Shown here one piece after another: positions 1 through 9,611 of a DNA stretch of 64,000 nt; the stretch's first letter is position 1; every line of letters starts with the position of its first letter. A program made the position numbers and the translations under genes. Source of the stretch: Entamoeba invadens IP1. Taxonomy: Eukaryota; Evosea; Mastigamoebida; Endamoebidae. The stretch covers positions 467,470-531,469 of the forward strand of contig NW_004191750.1 in the NCBI RefSeq assembly GCF_000330505.1, in the 5' to 3' direction. The notes beneath the pieces were generated by a model. It worked only from the letters and a program-made list of their open reading frames with translations. It was not told where the DNA came from and searched no databases.

Positions 1-3000
1 ACATGTTCCAGAAAGAGGCGAAAGAGACGAAGCCCGATGAATTGCCGTTGTTTGGGAAAGAGTTTGTGAACTCCTTACAATTTCTGAAGATGGCGTCTGT
101 GTATATTGGCAACTATGAAACGTATTTGAGTCGAATTAGTGAGATGCTAGCACATGATGCGAGTTATGAAAAAGCGATAAGGAAGGCGAAAGACAAGGTC
201 TTGCATGACAAAAGGTTTGACAATATTATTATGATCCATCCTTTATCCTTCTACCTTATAACTCCAATTCAGCGCATTCCACGATATGAGTTGTTAATCA
301 GAGATATGCTGCGTGATGTTGGAAAGGACTTCCCAGACTTGGAACAACTCAAGAAGGCCTACATCCAAGCAAAAGAAAGTGCAAAGGGCGTCAATGTCCT
401 TAAGATGCAATTAGAAGAGAATGACAAGATGAGTATGGTAAGAGAGATGATAAAGGGGAAACTGCGGATGGGGGTGAGTGTGACACGGAAATTTGTGTGT
501 TGTGGAGGGGTCTATGTGATAGAGAACATGAACACGCCACCAAATAAAATGGTGTTTCTTTTCTTATTTAATGATGTTTTGTTGGAGACTATACCGACCA
601 AAATCGACGGTCGGCCTGTGGAGTTTGTGAATGTCGAAAGCTACAAAAAGGCGTTTGAGAGTCTTTCTACAAAAACTGATATCAAAAGTTTTGATGGGTG
701 CGAGTTTGAATTATTAAGAGAGTTTCCATTCACTTTTGGGAATTGCGTCTTCAAGCCTATTAATGAGACCAATGAAGTCAAACATGTCTTCTCTGCGTTG
801 TTGAGAGAATATAAAGTGATTCGAAATGTTGAGAAGGACTTTCCGATATTAGTGAAATACGCGACAAGTAGTGATGAAGAAAAGGAGGTGTGGAAGTGTG
901 TTATTAATGACCAAATCAGGTACAATAATGATATTCGAATTAACAAAGAAAACATCGAAAAGAGTAAAGAGGGGATGGTGGAGTCTGAATTGTCAAGACA
1001 AGAATCTATTCGACAGAGAACACAATCGCTTGCCCTTCCTGGAGGTGTAGAGAAAGCCGAATTGAATCACTCGACTACAAGTGCGTCGTTTAAAATTTTA
1101 CCAAAGACTCAGAAGGCGTTTAGTATTCAAAATGTCTCCCAAGTTCCGGGGACACTGATTACGAGTGGAAATGTGATCAGCGCCATTATCAAAAATTTGA
1201 AGGAGTTTGGAGAGCAAAAAGAAAAGAAGAGTGACGACCAACTCTTTGCTGAAATTGATAATAAAACGATGAGTGAAAAAGACTGCGAGCATTATAAGAG
1301 AGTAGTGAAAGAGATGACTGAGTCGGAAAAAGTCCATGTCAGAGGACTTGAAATACTGAAAGACGTCTATTTGACACCAATAACAAAATCGTCAATCGCG
1401 GATTCTGTGGCCTTTGCGAAGTCAATAATAGTGCAAGTGGACACGATCATTGGTGTTCATAAGAAGTTTTTGAATATGATGGAAAATGCCGAGACGACTG
1501 CGAATAGCGGGGAATTGCCACTTCTTGGTGCCAATTTTACGAAAAATGTTTGTTTTCATTTGAGTTGATAGGAGGAGATGATGGAGAACTTATGAATAGA
1601 TCCAATTTCTTAAGATGGCAGCCACTTATATTTCGAAGTACTCTGTGTATTTGACTGGACTCACTGATATCATGAATAAAGAGAAAGACGTCGTCAAAAT
1701 GCAAAATAAGGCGAAACAAGACTACTTGAAAGGGCATGAAGGTGCAAAGGTAGAGATGATATCCTTCTACCTTATAACTCCAATTCAGCGCATTCCGCGA
1801 TATGAGTTGTTAATCAGAGATATGCTGCGTGATGTTGGAAAGGACTTCCCAGACTTGGAACAACTCAAGAAAGCGTATCTTGATGCGAAGGAGAGTGGAA
1901 AGGGCGTCAACCAGACTCGGATGCATATTGAAGAGAATGAAAAGATGAGCATCATCCAGCGGGCGATCTTGAACTTCCCGAACTTTGAGAATTTGTCTTC
2001 TCGGAAGTTTATATGTGGAGGTCCTGTATACATCATAGCTAATATGATAGAAAAGCCGACCCAATTGTGCTATATATTCTTGTTCAATGACATGTTAGTG
2101 CAAACCAAAGTAGTTAAGATGAATGGGAAGAGTGTGAAAGAAGGGACGGAAGATGCTTTGATGAAGGAGTTGAGTGAAATTACTGATGTTGAAGGTCTGA
2201 ATAAGATCACGTTTGAATATATCAACGCCTTTTATATCCAAGGGAGCTCGAAGTTGATGCCACAAAATGATACGTTGCAAGTGAGTAACGTTGTGATGTT
2301 TATGGCCTTTCAGAAGATGAAAAAAGACGGAGATGAAACGAATCCGTTTATCATGATCAAGTACTCGACGATGACGGAGGATGAGAAAGAGGCGTGGAAA
2401 AGTGTGTTGAACGACCAAATATTGTCGATGAAAGAAAAAGAAGAGAAGATGAAGAAGGTCCAAGAGAAGGTGGAAAATACAGTGGAGATCATATCGAGTG
2501 CGCCGACAGAGAAAAAGACGCATACGAAATCGTTTGATAAGAGTTGTGTGAAGTATATAGCACATGAAGTGGGCAATTTAGTCCAAAGTTCTGGACCGAT
2601 AGTGAGTGTTGTTAGAAATCTTCAAGACGAGTATGACCACCCGGAGTTTGACGATGAGAAGTTCTTTAGAGAGATAGAAACGAAGGAAATGAATGAAGAG
2701 GATGTGAAACATTTGGGGTCAGTGATACGAGATATGCGGACGAATGAAAACGCACATATGCTGAGTCTGGTCACATTAAAAGAAGTCTATTTCAATTCGA
2801 TAGTGAAACATGTCAATAAAGATTATTTGAATGTGATCAATGAAGTCATGTCACAAATAGATGTCATGACAAGTACTCACCAAAAGTTCTTATACATGTT
2901 TGAGAAGGCGAAAATACTCTTTGAGAAGGGAGAGTTTCCATTGATGGGGGACGACTTCTATAAGAATGTTTGTTACTATTAATAGAACAGAAGTATAGTA

Positions 3001-3989
3001 TAATATAATATATAATATAATATAATAATACTATGAGAATAGAAAATGACTTACAGCTGCAATTTCTAAAGATGGAGATGGCATATGTCACGAATTATAA
3101 TAATTATCTGAAGATGATGGGAGAACTTGAGAAAGACACTTCTGTTGTTAAACAGTGGAATAAGGCGAAGGAATCATATTCACAAACAATGAAAGAAGAG
3201 TCTCATCCATATGAATATTATATGATTCGACCAATTGTCCAAGCGTCGAAATATGAAGCGTACTTGAAAGTCTTATTAAGTGACAGCGGGAATAATAGTG
3301 AAGACTCTGTCGACTTGAAACGAGCGTACATTGAGGCAAAACACATTTCTCGGAATGTGAACTCCATGAAAGCACTTGCAGAGGAAGGAACAAAGTTTTT
3401 GACAGTGCGTGAGGCGATCATCGGAGATTTCAGCAACGACATGACTGGTGCGAGAAAGTTCTTATGCTCAGGGCCTTTGTTTATTGTTGAGAAAGTGATG
3501 GAACCACCAAAGAAATGGATGTACTTCTTTTTGTTCAATGACAGACTTGTAGAGACAATACCTGAGTTGTATGAAGGGAAACCAGTGAAAGATATGTTAG
3601 ACGCTTTTTCTAAATTACGTGTCATCAAACAAGTCGATGAATTAAAAAGTTGGAAGTTCCGTATTACCAAGGAGTTTGTATTCAATTTGGACGTTGAGTT
3701 GGTGAACGTGCAACAGGAAGAGACGGTGTGCAAACATCAAATCGTAATCAAATCCTCACAAATACCTTACAGATTTTCATCTTCAACGCTGTTGGAGTGC
3801 GACGTGTGGATTTCACTCATATTTGACCAACTCGAAAAGATCAGGAAAAACGAGAAAGCAAAACTCAAAAGAAGAAACGCAGTCAATCTCGAGAGCGAAA
3901 GAAAAATATTTAAAGAAACATTGGGCAGCTTCGACTTGGCAAATCCACCTCCTTTGCCAAAGAAGCCAAGAGCTTTGGATAGTAAGTGA
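1..3989 (+). CDS. RhoGEF with tandem DH-PH modules (5' partial, two introns)
   Basis: A multi-module guanine nucleotide exchange factor for Rho/Rac GTPases. The visible protein is about 1281 residues in three exons (to 1547, 1600-2967, 3057-3989). Module 1 enters the window mid-DH; modules 2 and 3 are complete. Each DH has the CR3-like signature (FYLITPIQRIPRYELLIRDM in modules 1 and 2, degenerate in module 3). Each is followed by a PH core of the type RKF-C-GG-VY-I and FLFNDxLVET. The C-terminus is basic and proline-rich (NPPPLPKKPRA), a possible SH3 ligand. The ATG at position 3 aligns with the middle of the repeat, so it is not the true start and the gene continues upstream. Both introns begin GTTTGTT, lie in phase 0 and sit at the same place inside the DH. 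The third DH has lost several conserved residues and may be inactive. DH-PH exchange activity is family knowledge; the partner GTPase is unknown. Confidence 0.9.
1548..1599 (+). other. Intron 1 of the RhoGEF gene (52 nt)
   Basis: It starts GTTTGTTTTC and ends GAATAG. Removing it joins ...NFTKN to IQFLKMA... in phase 0, restoring the DH repeat pattern seen uninterrupted near position 75-100. Confidence 0.9.
2968..3056 (+). other. Intron 2 of the RhoGEF gene (89 nt)
   Basis: It starts GTTTGTTACT and ends TTACAG. It contains a TATAATA-rich run. Removal joins ...DDFYKN to LQFLKMEMAY in phase 0, at exactly the same DH position as intron 1. Confidence 0.88.
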
Positions 3990-4106
3990 TTTTTTTGTAT
4001 TCATTATTATATCGTTCAATTCTATTTAAATTATTATAATTATATTATAATTATAATTAAATTATTAAAAGAATTAAACAAACAATGTTTTAGTTAATGA
4101 CAACGT

Positions 4107-6701
4107 TTATTGGATGGTGACAGTGATCTCGTCATCCTTTGCACCGACCACAATCTTTTTGTTTTCTTTCAAGTCGCCCTTGATGATAGCAACTGAGATG
4201 TCTGTGACTATCTTCTTCTCGAGGTATCTTCTCATTGGTCTTGCTCCATACTGTGGCGAGAAGCCGACCGTGATGATCTGATCAACTGCCTTCTCTGTCA
4301 ACTCGACGTCGCATGTTGGGTAGCTCTTTTTGATTCTTGCGACAATGTCTTTCATCTGCATTTTCACGATCTTTCGCAACTCTTCTTGTCTCAATGGTGT
4401 GAAGACTACTATGTCGTCAAGTCTGTTGATGAACTCGGGCTTGAAGAACTTCTTGACGTTGTCGAGCACAGCTTCTTTCACACCACTTTTGAGGTTCCCA
4501 TCCTTTGTTGTGCCGTTGAGGAGAATGTCGCTGCCGAGATTTGATGTCATGATGATGACTGTGTTCTTGAAGTCAACTGTTCTTCCTCTTCCATCTGTGA
4601 GACGCCCGTCATCAAGCACCTGCAGCAACACATTAAACACTTGCTGGTGCGCCTTTTCGACTTCATCGAACAGAACAACGCTGTATGGTCTTCTTCTGAC
4701 TGCCTCTGTCAATTGTCCACCCTCGTCGTGTCCAACGTATCCCGGTGGCGCTCCAATCAGTCGTGAGACGCTGTGTGACTCCATGTACTCACTCATGTCG
4801 ATTCTGACAATGTTGTTCTCGTCGTCAAACAGCTGCTCTGCAAGTGCCTTTGCAAGCTCCGTCTTGCCAACACCACTTGGTCCAAGGAACATGAACGACC
4901 CAGTCGGTCGCTTGTCTGACCCAAGACCACTTCTGCTTCTCAGAATGGCCTCAGAGACTGCAGTCACGGCCTCGTCCTGCCCAACAACTCTCTTGTGCAG
5001 CTCGTCCCCAAGTTTCAGGAGTCTTGTCTTCTCGCTCTGTGTCATTCTGCTCACTGGGATGCCTGTCCATTTGCTCACCACATCTTCTATCAGCTGTGGG
5101 GTCACTTGCAACGACAGCATCGATGTCTCTTTTGTCTGGTTCTTCAATTCTGTGAGTCGCTTCTCTGCCTCTGGAATTGCATAATATTTCAAGTCTGCGG
5201 CAACCTCAAGATCTCTTGTTGTTTCCGCCTTGTGTTTCATATCTTCTATTTTCTGCGCAAGCGTCTTGAGCTCTTCGCTGCCACCTTTCTCCTTCTCGTA
5301 GTTTGCTCTCAGCTTTGTCAACTTGTCAGTGTTGTTTGACAGTTCCTTTGCTATCTCCTCCAGTCGCTTCTTTATGTTTCCCTTCTGGTCCTCTGTTGTC
5401 TGCTTCAGCTCTCTCTCAAGTGCTATCTTCTCGACTGTCAGTTGTGTGTCTTTTCTTTCCAAGTTGTCGATCTCCTCAGGCTGCGAGTTCTTCTGTGTGA
5501 AGAGTGTTGCACACGCCTCATCAACCAAATCGATTGCCTTGTCTGGCAAAAACCTTGCATTGATGTATCTCTTTGATAGCGATGCAGCTGCAACAAGAGC
5601 TGAGTCCATGATTGTCAGTCCGTAGTGGCTCTCATACTTCTCTCTAATGCCTCTCAGGATGTACAGTGTGTCCTCTTCGCTCGGCTCAGCCACATAGACC
5701 TGCTGGAATCGCCTCTCAAAGGCAGGGTCTTTCTCAACGTACTTTCTGTATTCTTCAAGTGTTGTTGCTCCAATGCACCGCAACTCCCCTCTCGACAACA
5801 TTGGCTTCAGGATGTTTGCCGCATCCATTGCACCCTCTCCGGTTGCACCAGCACCCAAGACAGTGTGGATTTCATCAATAAACAGAATGATTGGGATCTT
5901 CGACTCTTTCACCTCCTTCAAGACTGCCTTCAGTCGCTCCTCAAACTGTCCTCTGTACTGCGCACCAGCTATCAGCGCACCCATATCAAGTGCAATGACT
6001 CTGCACTGCAAGTTCGAAGGAACATCTCCTTTCACTATTCGCTGCGCTAAGCCTTCCACAACCGCCGTCTTTCCAACACCAGGCTCACCAATCAAGACGG
6101 GGTTGTTCTTTGTTCGTCGTGACAAAATTCGAATGACTCGCTTGATCTCCTCGTCTCGCCCAATCACTGGGTCCATCTTCCCAGACTCCGCCTGTGCTGT
6201 CAAATCGTTGCCATACTTCTTTAGTGCTTCATACTGCGTCTCTGAGTCTTTCGAGTCGACCTTCTGCCCCTTTCTCATCTCAGTCACTTTCTTTGTAAAC
6301 TCTTTCACATTGATCCCAGACGCACCAACTGCACTCAAAACCTCTTTCTCCTCAACAAGTGACAAGATCACTGTGTCAAGTGCAAGGTACGTATCACCCA
6401 TCACCTTCTGTTTTTCCATTGCTCGTCGCAAAACTTGTTGTGAGGATGGGTGCAGACCAACTTCAACAGGCGCAGGGTCTTGCACTGGTACTTTCCCAAT
6501 CTCTTCATTAACTGCATTCTTCATCCTCATCACGTCACCTCCACACATCTGAACCACTCGGACAACAATGTTCTGCTCGTCGTCCAAGATTGCTTGCATC
6601 ATGTGCATCGGCACTATATACGGCGCCTTTCGCTGAAAAGCGATTTGTTGCGCGTCTTTAAACATTTTTACTGTTGCATCAGTCCATGTATTTGGATCCA
6701 T
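4107..6701 (-). CDS. ClpB/Hsp104-family disaggregase (Hsp101)
   Basis: A hexameric AAA+ chaperone that works with Hsp70 to pull proteins out of aggregates. The 864-residue protein has the full ClpB order. The Clp N-domain is at about 1-150. The first ATPase domain has Walker A GEPGVGKT near residue 205 and Walker [11 protein letters not shown] coiled-coil middle domain lies at about 400-530. The second ATPase domain has Walker A GPSGVGKT near 605 and [11 protein letters not shown], followed by the C-terminal D2 region ([13 protein letters not shown]). Length matches bacterial and cytosolic ClpB. No signal peptide or organelle extension is obvious, so a cytosolic location is inferred. The gene has no introns and is convergent with the RhoGEF, with 117 bp between stops. 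It is GC-richer than its surroundings, as expected for a highly expressed gene. Confidence 0.97.
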   Translation of the reverse strand: MDPNTWTDATVKMFKDAQQIAFQRKAPYIVPMHMMQAILDDEQNIVVRVVQMCGGDVMRMKNAVNEEIGKVPVQDPAPVEVGLHPSSQQVLRRAMEKQKVMGDTYLALDTVILSLVEEKEVLSAVGASGINVKEFTKKVTEMRKGQKVDSKDSETQYEALKKYGNDLTAQAESGKMDPVIGRDEEIKRVIRILSRRTKNNPVLIGEPGVGKTAVVEGLAQRIVKGDVPSNLQCRVIALDMGALIAGAQYRGQFEERLKAVLKEVKESKIPIILFIDEIHTVLGAGATGEGAMDAANILKPMLSRGELRCIGATTLEEYRKYVEKDPAFERRFQQVYVAEPSEEDTLYILRGIREKYESHYGLTIMDSALVAAASLSKRYINARFLPDKAIDLVDEACATLFTQKNSQPEEIDNLERKDTQLTVEKIALERELKQTTEDQKGNIKKRLEEIAKELSNNTDKLTKLRANYEKEKGGSEELKTLAQKIEDMKHKAETTRDLEVAADLKYYAIPEAEKRLTELKNQTKETSMLSLQVTPQLIEDVVSKWTGIPVSRMTQSEKTRLLKLGDELHKRVVGQDEAVTAVSEAILRSRSGLGSDKRPTGSFMFLGPSGVGKTELAKALAEQLFDDENNIVRIDMSEYMESHSVSRLIGAPPGYVGHDEGGQLTEAVRRRPYSVVLFDEVEKAHQQVFNVLLQVLDDGRLTDGRGRTVDFKNTVIIMTSNLGSDILLNGTTKDGNLKSGVKEAVLDNVKKFFKPEFINRLDDIVVFTPLRQEELRKIVKMQMKDIVARIKKSYPTCDVELTEKAVDQIITVGFSPQYGARPMRRYLEKKIVTDISVAIIKGDLKENKKIVVGAKDDEITVTIQ

Positions 6702-6730
6702 TTGATTTCTGACTTCCTAGTTGTCTGCCC

Positions 6731-6740
6731 CTTTATATAT
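6731..6740 (-). promoter_or_regulatory. Candidate TATA element of the clpB/Hsp101 gene
   Basis: On the minus strand ATATATAAAG lies about 30 nt upstream of the ATG at 6701. This is the usual distance for Entamoeba, whose 5' UTRs are very short. I did not see a clear heat-shock element triplet nearby. Confidence 0.4.
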
Positions 6741-7127
6741 CAGTACCCTCACCTCAAAGCAGACACGTCAACACTCTGTAACCCAATGACGTGGTCTCTT
6801 TCCAATATTTAAACTATTCTCTATTACTATATTTACCATAAAATATGGTTGTCGTATAAATAGAAGTGCCACGTGTAAAATATTTTGTTATTGTTACCAA
6901 ATAATGGTTAATATACTATAATTGTATAATTTCAATTACTTGACGTGGTATCACATTTTTCATTAATTTATTATGTAAACGAAATTGCGTGTTAACCAAA
7001 AGTACCAAAATGTCATTGTAATAAGTTGTAAAAATTCACTTTTCAATCAAAAGTTAAACCCAATAAATATACTAAGCCACGTATTCTATATTTTTAATAT
7101 TTCTCATCAAATATTGTTTTAAAGGTA

Positions 7128-7338
7128 AAGTCTGTCTAAAAACGTTGTCCATTTGACAAAAATTTACACAAAATAAGTTTAAAAATTTGGGAATTAGAAA
7201 AAAAAGTTGAAAACTCGGTAAAAATTATGAAACAATGTTTTGGGAATGTTTCAAATTGTTCCCCGAAATATTTTAGTTTTGATGGTCCAAAAATGCCTAA
7301 ACAACGTTGGAGAGCGGACAACGTTTTCAGACTGACTA
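7128..7338 (-). mobile_element. MITE-like inverted-repeat element, copy 1
   Basis: A 211-bp non-coding element with imperfect terminal inverted repeats of about 22 bp (20 of 22 match; core AAAACGTTGTCC). It is flanked on both sides by TA (7126-7127 and 7339-7340), as for Tc1/mariner-type insertions. Its interior aligns, in reverse orientation, with the element at 14377-14605, including a shared AATATTTCGGG and several AACGTTGT motifs. It carries no transposase and would need one in trans. Confidence 0.75.
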
Positions 7339-7618
7339 TAGTGTGTTAAAAAATCACAATGAATCCAACAATCAATTCATCCAAAAAAGTATTTCATACT
7401 TGTTTTTCTTTTTTGTTATAAGAGAGTTAAAATGATAATCAAAAGATGAATTTTTCAGCCTTCAATACAACAAAACACAAAATATGAAAACAATAAAAAG
7501 TTATTATATTTGAACAAAAAGTTGAGAATTTCTAGTAAAGCTGTTTATCATAAATAACTCGATTATCAAGTGTTATATTTATATAAATAATAATAAAAAA
7601 CCTTAAAAAACAGAATTC

Positions 7619-8062
7619 ATGTCTTCGCAAAGTCAATTTGGTCATTCCAATTTTACAAATGCCATAGAAATTCAACAACAACTAGAACGTGAAATCCAAC
7701 AAAGTTACATCAAGACGCGCACTTTAAATGGCAAAGATACTACATATGTTGAATGGTTTACTATAGTTCAAATGGCAAATAACATTTTTGGAGAAGATGG
7801 ATGGTCTAACGAGATTACTGAGTGTGTCGTCGACTCTATAACATGTGAAAATGGTATTTATGAAGTGACTTGTACTGTTCAACTTCGTGTATATTTAAAG
7901 AATGGGGTAGTAAGGGAAGATGTTGGGTGTGGAATAGGCATCGACAAAGAAAAGGGTAACTCAGTTATCTCCGCCAGAAAGGTTGCAGTCTCTGACGCTT
8001 TAAAACGGACACTAAGACTCTTCGGAAACAACTTGGGCAACCACTTCGACCCAATCAAATGA
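7619..8062 (+). CDS. Rad52/Rad22-family ssDNA-annealing protein, short form
   Basis: Rad52 anneals complementary single strands and loads Rad51 in homologous recombination. The 147-residue protein contains essentially only the conserved N-terminal annealing domain. Its signature is VEWFTIVQMANNIFGEDGWS, then the YEVTCTVQLRVYLKNG strand region, then SARKVAVSDALKRTLRLFG and the terminal LGNHFDP. Animal and yeast Rad52 are about 420-470 residues with a C-terminal Rad51/RPA-binding half, which is absent here. A stop follows immediately, so the short form looks genuine, as in other minimal protist Rad52 proteins. The 5' flank is strongly AT-rich. Nuclear location is inferred. Confidence 0.93.
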   Translation: MSSQSQFGHSNFTNAIEIQQQLEREIQQSYIKTRTLNGKDTTYVEWFTIVQMANNIFGEDGWSNEITECVVDSITCENGIYEVTCTVQLRVYLKNGVVREDVGCGIGIDKEKGNSVISARKVAVSDALKRTLRLFGNNLGNHFDPIK

Positions 8063-8432
8063 AACTAGTTGTTTATAATTATTTTATTATTAATATACTA
8101 CTACTTGATTTGGGTTAAAAAAATCAAATCTTTAATTTATATATAGTACAGTTAATCTTTTCTATATTATCTGTACTATATATATTTAGTTTATAATAAT
8201 ATATATGTAAACCATTTAAAGAATAATAAATTTTTATAATAAAATTATAATATGACATTATTATTTTAATTTTCAAAAAAAGTATTTGATTTTTTATAAT
8301 AAGATTGAAAAACTTTTTTCTCATTTTAGATAACTCTAGTTTAATTATAATAAACAAATTAAAAATCTATAGTAAAAACAAAACGCCTCGAAATGTGACA
8401 AGATCTTGAGGAGAAACTGATTAAGCAAACGA
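8063..8432. other. Intergenic region after rad52
   Basis: 370 bp of AT-rich DNA with no gene. It contains a 14-bp inverted repeat (arms 8138-8151 and 8171-8184, core AGTACAG/CTGTACT) that could form a hairpin in the 3' UTR. Confidence 0.6.
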
Positions 8433-9475
8433 ATGGAGTATCTGGATTACTTCGACTACAACTTTTTCCTTCGGACACACCCGGAAACATTTACTCGTCG
8501 TTTTCCACCACCCAACATGCTAAAATTTACACGTTTAAATAACTATCCCCAATACAAGCGTACTTTATCAATCACACAAGAAGAAAACGTTTTAAGGGCT
8601 GTTCGCATTAACACGAATGAGGTGTTAAAACAATTTGACAAATGTGAGTTCAAGACAAACGGAAGGTATTGGCAGATATATTCGGCGATAGAGAGGGGGA
8701 CGGAGCGCGGCACTGAGAAGAGTGTTATCGTGAAAGTGTCGCGATACCTTTTCAAAAATGAGTACGTCAATGAGATGGAAATCGACGGACTGATTCTCGA
8801 CAAAGACTTGTTTGCTAAGAACACAAGAATATGGTTTAATGGGATTCTCCATGTTGCAGTGATGGAAGAGTATGAGTACGACTTAATGAATTTCTTATAT
8901 AACAAAGAACCCACATACGAGCAAATCACCTTTGTGATATCTAACGTTTGTAAAGCACTCAAAATACTTCACTCAATGGGATACGCCCATTTGAATGTCA
9001 CGCCCGACAATATTTTGTTATCACATGAAGGCTTTGTTCGACTAGGTGGACTCTCGAGAGCAAGACCGTTGTTTCAGAAAATAACGGAAGAACAAGGGCC
9101 ACCTTCTGATTATAACGAGTTTGAACCCCCTCACCAAGCTCCCGGTATAACACTTGATGTCTATTCCCTTGGTATCTGTCTGTTTGAAATGGACTCTGGA
9201 CTCAAGTGGCCAGAATATGTTTGTATTCTTCTTATTAACAATTATACCATACATATATAGTATAATTGTATAGTCTAGTTTATATATAGATCATTAATAA
9301 TTAGCACCCTTTTAAGGTCAACCACTATTTTATACTCAATTCAATGAAAAACAAGGACTTAAGAGAACTGTTCCAACTGATGACATACCCGGGACCAGCG
9401 AGATTCTCCCCGGGTGATATTCTGCGCATCAAACCCATCAGAGAGTGTAAGATGAAGAACTTTTACAATGAATGA
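8433..9475 (+). CDS. Protein kinase-like pseudokinase (one intron)
   Basis: A 318-residue kinase-fold protein in two exons (8433-9218 and 9305-9475). The fold is recognisable. A lysine lies in SVIVKVS (the VAIK position), an alpha-C glutamate follows, then MEEYEYDLMNFL, a helix E and an APGITLDVYSLGICLFEM segment (APE to DxWSxG region). Catalytic residues are missing: the HRD motif is HLN (residues 186-188) and the DFG position reads GLS (from about residue 205). No glycine loop is seen. Phosphotransfer is therefore unlikely and a binding or scaffold role is inferred. Exon 2 restores the alpha-H/I end (DLRELFQLMTYPGPARF). It lies 137 bp upstream of a second catalytically degenerate kinase-like gene. 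Confidence 0.8.
9219..9304 (+). other. Intron of the pseudokinase gene (86 nt)
   Basis: It starts GTTTGTATTC and ends AATTAG. The splice is phase 0 and joins ...GLKWPEY to HPFKVNHYF, extending the frame to a stop at 9473-9475. Confidence 0.78.
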
Positions 9476-9611
9476 TTTATTTATAATTTAGTTATACTAG
9501 AATGAGAGTAGTATATTAATAAGAAAAAGAACTATATATTTATAGTATAAAAAATGGGAAGGGGAAACTAACTTGAAACCAAAAAAAGAGACGATGGACT
9601 GAGAAAAGTAA

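Larger units (their letters stand above)
6702..7618. other. Intergenic region, clpB to rad52 (divergent)
   Basis: 917 bp between two divergently transcribed genes. It holds the clpB promoter region at its left edge and an inverted-repeat element at 7128-7338. The rest is AT-rich with no supportable gene. Confidence 0.7.

Noticed and set aside
4330..6552. Several long plus-strand frames opposite clpB
   Set aside because: Mirror frames of a GC-richer, highly conserved gene; no independent support.
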